From the NCBI GenBank assembly GCA_964371615.1, contig CAYJMS010000004.1, forward strand, positions 124,001 to 188,000: a stretch of 64,000 bases of DNA. The letters are read 5' to 3'. This document shows, piece by piece, positions 1 through 8,844 of this stretch; position 1 is the stretch's first letter; every line of letters starts with the position of its first letter. Below the pieces are notes generated by a model. It was given only the letters and a program-made list of their open reading frames with translations, searched no databases and was not told where the DNA came from. A program made the position numbers and the translations under genes. The DNA comes from SpSt-333 sp964371615. GTDB taxonomy: Bacteria > Bacteroidota > Ignavibacteria > UBA10030 > UBA8401.

Positions 1-197
1 AAGCAATCTCGTTTTTTATTTTATCTAATTTGAGACGGCTGCCTTTCATTATAAAGATTCAACAAATATAATTCCAGATAGTCACCCCTCGTCTCCGCCG
101 GCCCCATTGGGGCTCGGTGTGATAATGAATCTCACGCGTCTCATCTTTCAGAATGAAATACTGTTCACTTTCATTTCTGTGAATCTGTGGCATTATT
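1..197. other. Spacer with palindromic repeat remnant
   Basis: No gene is visible. Bases 81-125 contain a tract of the form GTCACCCCTCGTCTCCGCC followed by a short GCCCC/GGGGC hairpin. This resembles the loop of the TGTCA palindromes seen at 27.9 and 38.2 kb. It lies just past the stop of the barrel gene and could act as its transcription end, but no T-run follows on the minus strand. Confidence 0.35.
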
Positions 198-1589
198 TTA
201 GAGGGGAAAGACAAAACTGACTTTCGGTGTGATGCGTTTTTGCGGTTTGTATCCGCTGATGTTGCCGTTCTGGTCTTTTTCCGGTGCAAAGGTCCACGTA
301 TACAACGTGGAGACAATCATAAACGGATACGGTTTATAACCGATTTCCGCATAAAGCAGCGAACGTTCGTCGAGCGTGAAGACATCTTTATTGTCACGAA
401 TATATTTTTTGTCGTATCCGGCGCTCAGGTGCACCAGCGGGATTTTTTGACCGGTGTTTGTGCCGAGGTGCAGAATGCCGCTTTGAGAATCTTTATCGAG
501 GCGCTGATACATTCCATTGACCTGAATAGTGCCAAGAATATCGATCAATAAACTGCCGAAGTAGCCTGGACCCGGGGATTGTGTGTTGGCAAGCAATTGC
601 GCCTTTGAGGAGAATGTTTGCACGACATTATTCGTATCGATGGTCACCGAATAACGGTCGAGTTCGTAGAAAGAATCAAAGTACGACGGGATGTATTGGT
701 CGGTCTGTGCAAAACGCCGCTCGAATTTCGTGAAGATCTTGATCAAACCCATACCGGAAAAATTCGTTTCCAAGCCGACCGACATACCGCTTCCGTAACT
801 GAGTATCTTTGCAAAATCGTAATACAGCGTCATATCAATGACGGGCATGCGGAGCAGCGGCAGTCCCAAATCAAAACCGATAATATTCATTGTTCCGCTG
901 TTTAATTTTCCACTGTACGGAATGGGGGTTAAGGATATCGTTCCCGGCGGCAGTGCACCAGGATAAGATGTATCGGCGGCATCACTGCGAATATCGGTAA
1001 CGTATGTCGCCCCCACCTCGAGATTGCTGATAATCGGGATGGCGTTGGCTTTGGTGAATTGCAACGGCCGTACATATCCCCTCATCCCAAGCACACTGGC
1101 AGCAACGATGTCTCCGTAGACCGTTTCGACTCCCCATTTGCCGAAGTCAACGTCGAGTTCAGAGCCAATCTTTCGCTCGTCAACACTCGGGCTATTCTTG
1201 TAATTATAGAGTATTGATCCATGTCCCAGTCGAGCGTAATCCAACGCGCCAAGACGGATGTAGAATTCGTCTCCCTTGCTTCCGTATCGCAGATACCGGA
1301 TGATTCTGAGGTAATCGTACGTTTCATCGAAATCCTCTTTGCGGATCTTCTGATCTTTGCTGCTGACATGCAGGTTCAGATTGAGACCCACACCGAATTT
1401 TCCGAACGCAAGTTCCGGAGCGATATTAACCAGATAATATGCTTCGCCGTCGATCCATGTCATGCCGAGGCCGCCGGTCATGACACCGCTCGTACCGCCT
1501 CCCTTGGCGGCTGCCCGAGACGGCGCTTTTTGTGCATACGACAGTGATATGATTGAAAATACGAGTAATGGTAACAGGTATTTTTTCAT
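198..1589 (-). CDS. Outer-membrane beta-barrel protein, unknown function
   Basis: The 463-residue product starts with a clear signal peptide (MKKYLLPLLVFSIISLSYAQ). It continues as alternating hydrophobic and polar strands with many aromatic girdle residues and ends in VSFVFPL, as expected for a Gram-negative outer-membrane barrel. There is no plug domain and no sorting domain. The gene starts 2 bases after the SpmB-like gene, so the three genes from 3113 down to 198 look like one operon. I do not recognise a named family. A porin or transport role is only an inference from the fold. Confidence 0.75.
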   Translation of the reverse strand: MKKYLLPLLVFSIISLSYAQKAPSRAAAKGGGTSGVMTGGLGMTWIDGEAYYLVNIAPELAFGKFGVGLNLNLHVSSKDQKIRKEDFDETYDYLRIIRYLRYGSKGDEFYIRLGALDYARLGHGSILYNYKNSPSVDERKIGSELDVDFGKWGVETVYGDIVAASVLGMRGYVRPLQFTKANAIPIISNLEVGATYVTDIRSDAADTSYPGALPPGTISLTPIPYSGKLNSGTMNIIGFDLGLPLLRMPVIDMTLYYDFAKILSYGSGMSVGLETNFSGMGLIKIFTKFERRFAQTDQYIPSYFDSFYELDRYSVTIDTNNVVQTFSSKAQLLANTQSPGPGYFGSLLIDILGTIQVNGMYQRLDKDSQSGILHLGTNTGQKIPLVHLSAGYDKKYIRDNKDVFTLDERSLLYAEIGYKPYPFMIVSTLYTWTFAPEKDQNGNISGYKPQKRITPKVSFVFPL

Positions 1590-1591
1590 GG

Positions 1592-2140
1592 TTATAGTCC
1601 GAATAATATTCTGACGATAAATACGGCACCGAGCATACCGGCGAAATCGGCAATTAAACCTGCCGGCAACGCATGCCGCGTGCTTTTGATATTTACCGAT
1701 CCGAAATAGACGGCAAGAACGTAAAACGTCGTTTCTGTGCTGCCATACATGGTTGAAGCGAGGACTCCGATAAATGAATCCGGCCCGTGGGTTTTCATCA
1801 ATTCGGTCATCAATCCCATAGCCCCGCTGCCGGAGAGAGGACGCAAGAATGCCATCGGAAGAACTTCGCCCGGCATGCCGATGAGATTGGTGACGGGTGA
1901 CAGAATGGCGACCAGCACATCCATAGCCCCGCTGGCACGGAAGATGCCGATGGCGACCAGCATGGCGACGAGGTATGGAATGATCTTCACCGCGACGCCG
2001 AATCCATCCTTCGCTCCTTCAACAAATACTTCGTACACTTTAACTCTCTTGACCAGTCCCCAACCGAGGAAGAGGAGCAGGAACATGGGGATTGCAACGA
2101 CGGAGATGATATTAATGATGGAACGGAAAAGTTCAGCCAT
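1592..2140 (-). CDS. spmB: SpmB-like nucleoside recognition (Gate) membrane protein
   Basis: This 182-residue membrane protein has the features of SpmB: an N-terminal hydrophobic segment, then a Gate/nucleoside-recognition core with FLRPLSGSGAMG and the MYGSTETTFYVLAVYFG signature near residues 130-150. SpmA and SpmB are known from spore maturation in Firmicutes but occur widely in non-spore-formers, where their substrate is not settled. The start overlaps the end of the SpmA-like gene by 8 bases, which suggests translational coupling. The barrel gene follows after 2 bases. Confidence 0.88.
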   Translation of the reverse strand: MAELFRSIINIISVVAIPMFLLLFLGWGLVKRVKVYEVFVEGAKDGFGVAVKIIPYLVAMLVAIGIFRASGAMDVLVAILSPVTNLIGMPGEVLPMAFLRPLSGSGAMGLMTELMKTHGPDSFIGVLASTMYGSTETTFYVLAVYFGSVNIKSTRHALPAGLIADFAGMLGAVFIVRILFGL

Positions 2141-3113
2141 TGCTTTCCTCCTTTTCCGTTACTTCCAGTTCTTTTTTGTACCGCGGCAGCCGTTGCAGCA
2201 GTTTTACGGCAATCAAACCGGCAACCGTCGCGCATCCCGCTCCGAAGATCGACGTGCCGACGATGATGCCGGGATCGGCGGAACCGAGACCCGCACGGAT
2301 GGCGATTGCCGTGGCGGGAATCAGTATCAATCCGGACGTATTAATAACGAGGAATGTGCACATTGCGTTGGAGGCAACTCCCGCCTTGGGATTGATTTTA
2401 TTGAGTTCTTCCATTGCTTTCAAACCGAGCGGTGTGGCTGCGTTGCTCAGTCCGAGCATATTGGCGGCAATGTTCATGATCATGGATCCGACCGCGGGGT
2501 GATTCGGCGGAACATCCGGGAAGAGCCGCGAGGTGATCGGGGTAAGCGCTTTGGTCAGCACCAACAGCAGGCCGGCTGTCTCCCCCACTTTCATTATACC
2601 AAGCCAGAGCGCCATCACGCCGATGAGACTGAGCGAAATGGTGACCGCCGTATCGGCGTAATCGATCGCCGCTTTCGTGACCGCCCTGATCTTGACGAAC
2701 GACACACGTTCGAATGTAAACGACAGAGCGCCGGTTTCCGGATCGAACGATGCGATATCGGCTTCCAGTTTTTCTTTCCCTCCGGCTTTCACCATCTGCT
2801 TCCAGAACGGCGGTGTGGTTTCCGTTGCGGTCATTTCCAATTTCATTTTCCCCGATGCCAGTGTGGAGATGATAACGGGCTGTCGGACGTCGCCGGTCAC
2901 GGACGTACCGTAGAATTCATTATATGCGGCGGCGGGAATGACGACAGTGGCATGATACGTGGGATGAAGTGCTGTGGTGTGGCCGGTTATTTCTGCATGA
3001 ACGGTGAGCGGAACGCCGTTGCGGTAGGTATTAGAGACTTCGTCGTTGATGTCTCTCCCTACCGCCGTGAAGATGCCGATCAGCAGCAGTGAAATCCAAA
3101 CATAATTGAGCAT
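2133..3113 (-). CDS. spmA: SpmA-like nucleoside recognition membrane protein
   Basis: The product of about 326 residues begins MLNYVWISLLLIGI, the usual start of SpmA proteins. A hydrophilic insert of about 110 residues (about 35-145) follows the first membrane segment. It is longer than in the Bacillus protein and would face the periplasm. The C-terminal half holds the Gate domain with NMLGLSNAATPLGLKAMEELN, which is characteristic of SpmA. An in-frame GTG lies two codons upstream, at 3119; the ATG at 3113 is preferred because it matches the family start. First gene of the spmA-spmB-barrel operon. Confidence 0.87.
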   Translation of the reverse strand: MLNYVWISLLLIGIFTAVGRDINDEVSNTYRNGVPLTVHAEITGHTTALHPTYHATVVIPAAAYNEFYGTSVTGDVRQPVIISTLASGKMKLEMTATETTPPFWKQMVKAGGKEKLEADIASFDPETGALSFTFERVSFVKIRAVTKAAIDYADTAVTISLSLIGVMALWLGIMKVGETAGLLLVLTKALTPITSRLFPDVPPNHPAVGSMIMNIAANMLGLSNAATPLGLKAMEELNKINPKAGVASNAMCTFLVINTSGLILIPATAIAIRAGLGSADPGIIVGTSIFGAGCATVAGLIAVKLLQRLPRYKKELEVTEKEESNG

Positions 3114-3202
3114 TGGCACGCCGGATTATTGGTGGATGAACTTCTTGGCTTCCACAATATACTTGAAGAAAAAAAATGAAGCAAGGAATGAATCGTGGGG
3201 CG

Positions 3203-4315
3203 TTACGAAATCGGCAGGGTGAATGTGATCGTTGTTCCTGTGTTCACCTCGCTTTTCGCCGTAATATCGCCGCCGTGAGCCTGCACAATCAGTTTGCAGA
3301 TGGCAAGACCGAGACCGGACCCTTTTTCCGACGTATGCTTTGCCGACGATGCCTGCCGGAAGTGATCAAACAGGATCGGCAATTCCTCGTGCGGAATCCC
3401 GACACCCGTATCGGTAATTGAGACGGTAAGAAATTTCGGATCCGTGACGGCAACCTGGAGAGTCACTTTACCGCCGGAACCGGTAAATTTTAAAGCGTTG
3501 GAGAGGAGATTATTCAATACCTGTTCGATCTTCCCCTGGTCTGCTTTTATCTTGGGAAGATCGTCGGGAATGTTCAATGCGAGTTCGATCCCTTTTCGTC
3601 TATACTGAAGTCCGATAAGATTGAGAGAACCTTCGATGATCTCATGAATCGTCAGAAGTTTCTTATCCAGCTGCATCTGTCCCGCCTGATATTTCGAAAG
3701 ATCGAGCAAATCATTGACCAGATTGAGGATACCGCCGGTCGATGCCGAAATCGTGCTCAACACAACCAGGCTGTCCTTGTCAAGCGATGCGTGCTTTGAA
3801 TGATGCTGAACGATGTCTTCAATGCTCCCTTTTATCACCGTCAGAGGGTTGCGCAGGTCATGTACCAACATAGCGGTGAATTGCGCTTTTACCCGTTCCA
3901 ATTCTCGTTCCATCATGGAAACCCGGTAAATGGATCGTATGCGAGCCATGAGCTCGTCCACTTCTATCGGTTTGGTAAGATATTCCTCCGCTCCCAGCAG
4001 GATTCCCTCCGAAATACTCTGCGGATCGCTCTTTGCGGCAGTCAGAAACACCACGGGGATCTTTTCCGTTTGATGGTTCGCCCGGAGCCGGCGAAGCGTT
4101 TCAAAACCGTCCATATCCGGCATCTGAATGTCGAGCACGATTACATCCGGTTGTTCCTTCTCCGCAACGGCGAGACATTCCGCCCCGCTGGTGGCGCGAA
4201 GCATTTCGATCGGTTTCTTTTTAAGTGCAAAACCGAGCAATTCGAGATTGTCCGGTGTGTCGTCGACAAATAAAACCCGTAATTTCGATTTGATAATTTC
4301 TTCGGTCTCTGGCAT
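3203..4315 (-). CDS. Response receiver-histidine kinase fusion
   Basis: This 370-residue cytoplasmic protein has a receiver domain at about 10-130 (acidic pocket VDD, phospho-Asp in VLDIQMPDMDG, TKP lysine). A HisKA dimerisation domain with MLVHDLRNPL follows near residue 150, then a HATPase domain with NALKF, DTGVGIP and GSGLGLAICK. It has no membrane segment or other input domain, so its signal must come through the receiver or a partner protein. The frame is open further upstream to a TTG at 4390, but ATG 4315 puts the receiver at the usual distance from the start. The c-haem DUF3365 gene lies 153 bases upstream on the same strand. Confidence 0.9.
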   Translation of the reverse strand: MPETEEIIKSKLRVLFVDDTPDNLELLGFALKKKPIEMLRATSGAECLAVAEKEQPDVIVLDIQMPDMDGFETLRRLRANHQTEKIPVVFLTAAKSDPQSISEGILLGAEEYLTKPIEVDELMARIRSIYRVSMMERELERVKAQFTAMLVHDLRNPLTVIKGSIEDIVQHHSKHASLDKDSLVVLSTISASTGGILNLVNDLLDLSKYQAGQMQLDKKLLTIHEIIEGSLNLIGLQYRRKGIELALNIPDDLPKIKADQGKIEQVLNNLLSNALKFTGSGGKVTLQVAVTDPKFLTVSITDTGVGIPHEELPILFDHFRQASSAKHTSEKGSGLGLAICKLIVQAHGGDITAKSEVNTGTTITFTLPIS

Positions 4316-4468
4316 GTGTTTAAATCTTGTGTGAGAATTAATTTCTGCGATGATATACTTCGAACCATCGCCGGGGGAAGTGTTGAACAAAAGTAAGCAA
4401 CGATAACGCAGAAATCAAGACAACACCGCGTATTCTAATAATATGGAAATCTGCGAAATACGTCAGAA

Positions 4469-5065
4469 TTATCTGATAGGAACAACCACGCTGACAGCAC
4501 CCCGAAGATCTCCGACGGAGTAACCAAGGGCGCGATCATCCGGATATCGCTTTTTCAGCGTACGACGGATTTCTTCCGTTACCGATTGTTCAGGTCCATG
4601 ACAACTCAGGCACACCGGTTGCACGATAATCGGTTTTAAATATCGGGCGACGGTTCCGGAATCGGTCTGAACAACAGTAAAATATTCCGATTGATCGTGT
4701 AACTCGCCCTCCGACTTTCTCAGTCCGAGAAGATTCAGAACGGAATCCTCAAAACGATCCGGAGCATTGGCCGGATTGCGCCATCGTGTGCTGACACGTT
4801 TTATCGCGACGGATTGTCTTTCTCCCATACTCTGCGCAATCGCCTGTGCCGTATCGGCACAAACAGAAATGGCTCCAGAAGCACCGCTGTTGTTCATCGC
4901 CTTCAGAAGAATTGTCTTATAGGTCTGCATAAATTGCGTGACAATCGTCCTGCTTTTGATCAGCGCTGCATGGTCTTTTGAATCGTCGCTTTGAGAAAGG
5001 ATAAAATGAAACGGAACGGCGAGAAGTAATGCCGCAATAATGTTGTGTCGTCGCGATGTACGCAT
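4469..5065 (-). CDS. DUF3365 (Tll0287-like) periplasmic c-haem protein
   Basis: This is a 198-residue exported protein with a signal peptide ending near FHFILSQ. A helical segment carries the Tll0287/DUF3365 features (ISVCADTAQAIAQ, IKRVSTRWRNPANAPD). Near residue 150 is a CLSCH haem c attachment motif in QPVCLSCHG, and the protein ends in YSVGDLRGAVSVVVPI, typical of the family. These domains bind haem and are proposed redox or gas sensors. The protein here has no attached signalling domain; the REC-kinase gene follows on the same strand. Confidence 0.85.
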   Translation of the reverse strand: MRTSRRHNIIAALLLAVPFHFILSQSDDSKDHAALIKSRTIVTQFMQTYKTILLKAMNNSGASGAISVCADTAQAIAQSMGERQSVAIKRVSTRWRNPANAPDRFEDSVLNLLGLRKSEGELHDQSEYFTVVQTDSGTVARYLKPIIVQPVCLSCHGPEQSVTEEIRRTLKKRYPDDRALGYSVGDLRGAVSVVVPIR

Positions 5066-5130
5066 GACAATCCCTTTTTGATCTAGTTAAGTTTACCGCA
5101 TACCGGTAGAGTACACAGACTTTATTTAAA

Positions 5131-5160
5131 ATACAAAGCCCCCGTGTTTCCACGGGGGCT
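5131..5160 (-). terminator. Intrinsic terminator of the 5189-8731 gene
   Basis: A perfect 10-base-pair stem (AGCCCCCGTG 5137-5146 with CACGGGGGCT 5151-5160) encloses a 4-base loop that reads GAAA on the minus strand. The minus strand continues with TTGTATTTT. It lies 28 bases past the stop of the minus-strand cargo gene and so insulates it from the DUF3365 gene. Confidence 0.88.
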
Positions 5161-5188
5161 GTACGGCGATACACAAAGGCGCGTATCG

Positions 5189-8100
5189 TTACTTCATTAA
5201 CATCATCTTCTTGGTCGAAATGAACGAACCGGCCTCAACGCGATAGATATACACACCGGAGGAAACCGATGTACCGAGGTTGTTCTTTCCATCCCACACC
5301 ACTTGATGATACCCGGCATTCAGATCGGCATTCATCAACGTCCGGACTTCGCGTCCGAGAATGTCATACACCGACATTCTGACCTGAGCGTTGTTCGGCA
5401 ATGCGAAGCGGATCGTGGTTGCCGGATTGAACGGGTTCGGATAGTTCTGATCCAGTGCAAATGCCGTCGGCAGTTGTTCCGGCTGTTCGCCGACACCGGT
5501 CAGGATCGCGATTTGGATGCCATGCTGGAGAACACCGTCGCGTTGTGCTATGCGGGCATTGGCAAGCAATTCTGCCATCGAATTTCCGACGACAATGGCA
5601 AATGCTCCGCCGGCAGTATCGTTCGGATTGATCGTGTACGGTCCGATTGAACTGAAGATACTGTAATCGTCCGTAGCGCCAAGATCCGTATACGTGTTGA
5701 CGGCGCGGAACGTGGAAATGTATTCATATTTGTTGCTGTCGACCATTTTGCCGCTATACACTTCCGCAGCACCGGAGGCAATACGACCGCCGGCAAACAC
5801 TGTCTGCGACAGCGGTACGATGCCGGTCCAGGTAGTGCCGTTGTTCATCCATGCGAGATGGATCTTGAACGGAGCACCGCCGTTGACGCCGGTGATCGTA
5901 TTCGTGGAATCTTTCAGGATGCCACCGCGGTCGGCATCGCCAGCCGCCGTGAGATCGAAGTCAAGCAACGAACCGAGACGGAAATTGTTGATCGCCGTGC
6001 CGGTTTTATTGATGACATCGAAGCCCATCATGAAGTAACCTTCTTTTCCTGCGGCGGTATCGAGCACGGTATACTGGTCGACCGTTATGCCGAGAGGATT
6101 GGAGTACAACGAATCATCAAATGATGCTTTTGTCTTGATGACCGATCCGGTTTTGGAGACTTCCACCGGTGAACGGTGACGGAATCCGGGATTCCAGCTC
6201 GGAGCCGCGGGGCCGCGTGCTGCGTTCGGTACGCGATTTTTTGCATTCCCCATAATCAACGAACCTTCATACAACGCGTTGATGCTGTTGAACATGAATC
6301 CGACCTGATCCTGATATCCGTTCAATGCGCCGATATGGCCGACGTTCGTCACGCCGACGGTCATTTTGGAGTTCTGGACGGCAACAATCTCGCGGTTGAT
6401 AACCGGCATCGTGCCGACGACAACTCCGCCCATAAACATTGCATACGGATTGCCTTCGTTGAATTGTCCGGAGAGCTCCAGCGACGACGTGCCGACCGAC
6501 AGTACTTTGAACCGGAAATTCGCTACAGCACCGGAATCCTTCAACGGAGTTGTTCCGGAAGCGGCAACAGCCACATGACCGTTCTTCACGAGGTTGGCAC
6601 TGAACGTAAAGCCTTCGCTGATGGTTCCGACATTATTCGCACCCATGTACTGCAGTGCTGTGGTATCGAACATCACCGAGAACTGATACGCCGTAATGCC
6701 GACACCCGATATCGGGCTCACCATTGCCGGTAATACTACTTCCTGGTTGATGAGTGCCTTGGTGGTATCCGGCAATCGAACGGCAAGGTGTTCGATGATA
6801 TCGTAAATATCACGCGGCAGCCACTGGTAGCTTGCATTGAATGGAGTCGCACTGTCGAACTGACCTGCAACACCGACAATGGTAACCGGATATTTCGGTT
6901 CGGGTGTTCCGCTGATTTCCGTGTCGCGATCGACACGCATGGTGGCGGAATCTCCGGTCGCATCAATGAACATCATATTCGCATCGGACCCTGCAGCAGG
7001 CCATGCCAGCGAACTCGGTGTCTTGCTGACATTGCGGATCTCGACGAGCATATTTTCCAATTCTTCCCCGCGTTCGATCAATTCCTTAATCGTGACGACA
7101 ACGGGAGAGATCGGGGGCACCGGTCCCATATCGACGAAATCAAGTCCCGGCTGAACGAACTGCAGTTTGCCGTTGTATTGACTCGTGGTTCCGGTCACGG
7201 TATATTCGTTATACCGTTGCAGGTCCAGCGTTGTTCCTGATTTGAACACCGTCACACCGCCGAAATTATCCTGCAATGTGATCTCGTTATTGGTTGTCTG
7301 ATACACACTGTCTTCAGCGGTAACAACCAATTTGGAGCGGATACCATAACCGGAATACAGCATAACGCCGTTGGTATCGATATCCCGCGGACCGTTTTTG
7401 AACATCATTTTTGTAAGTCCGGCAAAATATCCTTTCATCGTCGCGGAATATCCCGTGACGTTCAGTGCGTCCGTTACTTCCACTCGATAATCGATACGGC
7501 GCCCATCGCGGTTCATCGATGCCGGAACAACGGCGGAATAGAGACGTCCCCCGTAGAGGGACATTGCCGCTACAGCGCTGTCCATCACGGCCTGATCGCT
7601 GGATGCATTGGGATTGCCATACGCTATGAGATTTACGCCGGTGACCGGTTTCATGGATGTGATACTCATATACACCGTATCGTTTTCACCGTTCATCGGT
7701 ACAAACGGGAATCGGCTGTTATATGCCGCAACCGGTTCTGCTAATTTGATGTCGTATTTTCCGACACCGTTGTTTGTGCTTAGAACGTATACCGATGTAT
7801 CGGCCGGCGAAAAGATCACTTCGCCTGTTGCGTTGGAATTTGCAGTAGTTCCGATCACTTCGGTAATACCGGCAGCAAACGGTACTTCATCACCAGTTGT
7901 GACATCGGCAAAGCGTGCAACCGATGGATTGGAAACACTGGCATTGCCGGAATAAATGCCGACATATTTTCTCCCGCCGAATTCAAAATAATGTGACGAG
8001 CTTCCGCCGCTTGCGATAATGGTACCCGGGATGGTATCCACTACATTGCCCAGTGTATCGTAGCTTTGCGCGTTCTTCCCCGAGCCATTAATCCAGAAAG

Positions 8101-8731
8101 AACCGAATCCGTTTGTCACCGGACCGACACCGGTAACCGCAAACGCCCATCCGGTCGGTACGATACCTTTATAATATATCAGCGTATCACCTGATCGTTT
8201 AAACACATTGACTGCACCCGGTGAAGCACTGCCGGAAACGTAGACGTACGTTTCCTGCCCCGAACCAACCACTGCAATGGCATCACCCTGACGAGGTCCG
8301 ATGACGGAATCAGCAAAAGCAACGACCGGAGCCGAAGACTCGTCCGTCCAGGTGTAGATCTTTAACGGTGCGGCTTTAGTGACGGTTGTCTGAAGGTTTG
8401 TTGTATAAATTCTACCGTCGGCCGAAATACCGACCCGATTGAATGGATAGACTCCACCGGAAATTCCGGTCATATTCAAAGCACCGATTGAATCGCCGGT
8501 TTCAGCGTTGAGAATGACAACAGCCGCCACACCCGGTTCGCGCGATGCAACTAAGACGTGATTTGTAATTGGATTATATGCCATACCGCGAACGAGGTGG
8601 GATGCGCCGTTGAACCATGCCTGGTTCGCAGTCACAAGCCATTTCGCCGGTACGACGCTTTGTGCCGAGGCCGCCGTCGTACCAAAGACGAACAACCCGA
8701 GCAGCAAGAGAGAAGAAAAAATTTTCTTCAT
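5189..8731 (-). CDS. Large T9SS cargo, DUF4623-like propeller plus cohesin-like domain
   Basis: The 1180-residue secreted protein begins with a signal peptide ending TTAASAQ. Residues about 25-370 resemble DUF4623, a beta-propeller-like surface domain (HLVRGMAYNPITNHVLVASR, GRIYTTNL). Around 690-800 is a cohesin-like beta-sandwich (YQFSVMFDTTALQYMG). The last ~80 residues form a type A sorting domain with QNYPNPFNPATTIRFALP, VYDILGREV and SSGVYIYRVEAG, for export through T9SS. The start at 8731 is chosen because GGAGTT precedes it and the signal peptide begins there, although the frame stays open to 8953. A terminator follows. A second cargo gene lies 113 bases upstream. Substrate unknown. 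Confidence 0.9.
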   Translation of the reverse strand: MKKIFSSLLLLGLFVFGTTAASAQSVVPAKWLVTANQAWFNGASHLVRGMAYNPITNHVLVASREPGVAAVVILNAETGDSIGALNMTGISGGVYPFNRVGISADGRIYTTNLQTTVTKAAPLKIYTWTDESSAPVVAFADSVIGPRQGDAIAVVGSGQETYVYVSGSASPGAVNVFKRSGDTLIYYKGIVPTGWAFAVTGVGPVTNGFGSFWINGSGKNAQSYDTLGNVVDTIPGTIIASGGSSSHYFEFGGRKYVGIYSGNASVSNPSVARFADVTTGDEVPFAAGITEVIGTTANSNATGEVIFSPADTSVYVLSTNNGVGKYDIKLAEPVAAYNSRFPFVPMNGENDTVYMSITSMKPVTGVNLIAYGNPNASSDQAVMDSAVAAMSLYGGRLYSAVVPASMNRDGRRIDYRVEVTDALNVTGYSATMKGYFAGLTKMMFKNGPRDIDTNGVMLYSGYGIRSKLVVTAEDSVYQTTNNEITLQDNFGGVTVFKSGTTLDLQRYNEYTVTGTTSQYNGKLQFVQPGLDFVDMGPVPPISPVVVTIKELIERGEELENMLVEIRNVSKTPSSLAWPAAGSDANMMFIDATGDSATMRVDRDTEISGTPEPKYPVTIVGVAGQFDSATPFNASYQWLPRDIYDIIEHLAVRLPDTTKALINQEVVLPAMVSPISGVGITAYQFSVMFDTTALQYMGANNVGTISEGFTFSANLVKNGHVAVAASGTTPLKDSGAVANFRFKVLSVGTSSLELSGQFNEGNPYAMFMGGVVVGTMPVINREIVAVQNSKMTVGVTNVGHIGALNGYQDQVGFMFNSINALYEGSLIMGNAKNRVPNAARGPAAPSWNPGFRHRSPVEVSKTGSVIKTKASFDDSLYSNPLGITVDQYTVLDTAAGKEGYFMMGFDVINKTGTAINNFRLGSLLDFDLTAAGDADRGGILKDSTNTITGVNGGAPFKIHLAWMNNGTTWTGIVPLSQTVFAGGRIASGAAEVYSGKMVDSNKYEYISTFRAVNTYTDLGATDDYSIFSSIGPYTINPNDTAGGAFAIVVGNSMAELLANARIAQRDGVLQHGIQIAILTGVGEQPEQLPTAFALDQNYPNPFNPATTIRFALPNNAQVRMSVYDILGREVRTLMNADLNAGYHQVVWDGKNNLGTSVSSGVYIYRVEAGSFISTKKMMLMK

Positions 8732-8799
8732 GATAACTCCGTTATTTGTGATTATAGAATTCATTGTTTTGATCCAATACTTTTTGTCGATCGGTCCCG

Positions 8800-8827
8800 G
8801 ATGCCGGCGACAGACGCCGCCGGCATC
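8800..8827 (-). terminator. Hairpin after the dockerin/cohesin cargo gene, weak terminator
   Basis: A perfect 10-base-pair stem (GATGCCGGCG 8800-8809 with CGCCGGCATC 8818-8827, loop of 8) lies 18 bases past the stop codon of the 8845 gene. No run of T follows on the minus strand, so it may only slow the polymerase or protect the 3' end while allowing read-through into the next cargo gene. Confidence 0.4.
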
Positions 8828-8844
8828 ACGACACGAACATCGGA

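Noticed and set aside
1737..3092. Long plus-strand open frame of 451 codons opposite spmA/spmB
   Set aside because: It lies wholly antisense to two genes with clear family motifs, and its product is Arg/His-rich low-complexity sequence typical of shadow frames in GC-richer DNA.
3105..3125. TGGCACG sequence resembling a sigma-54 -24 box
   Set aside because: No TTGC at the required distance and no gene downstream on that strand.
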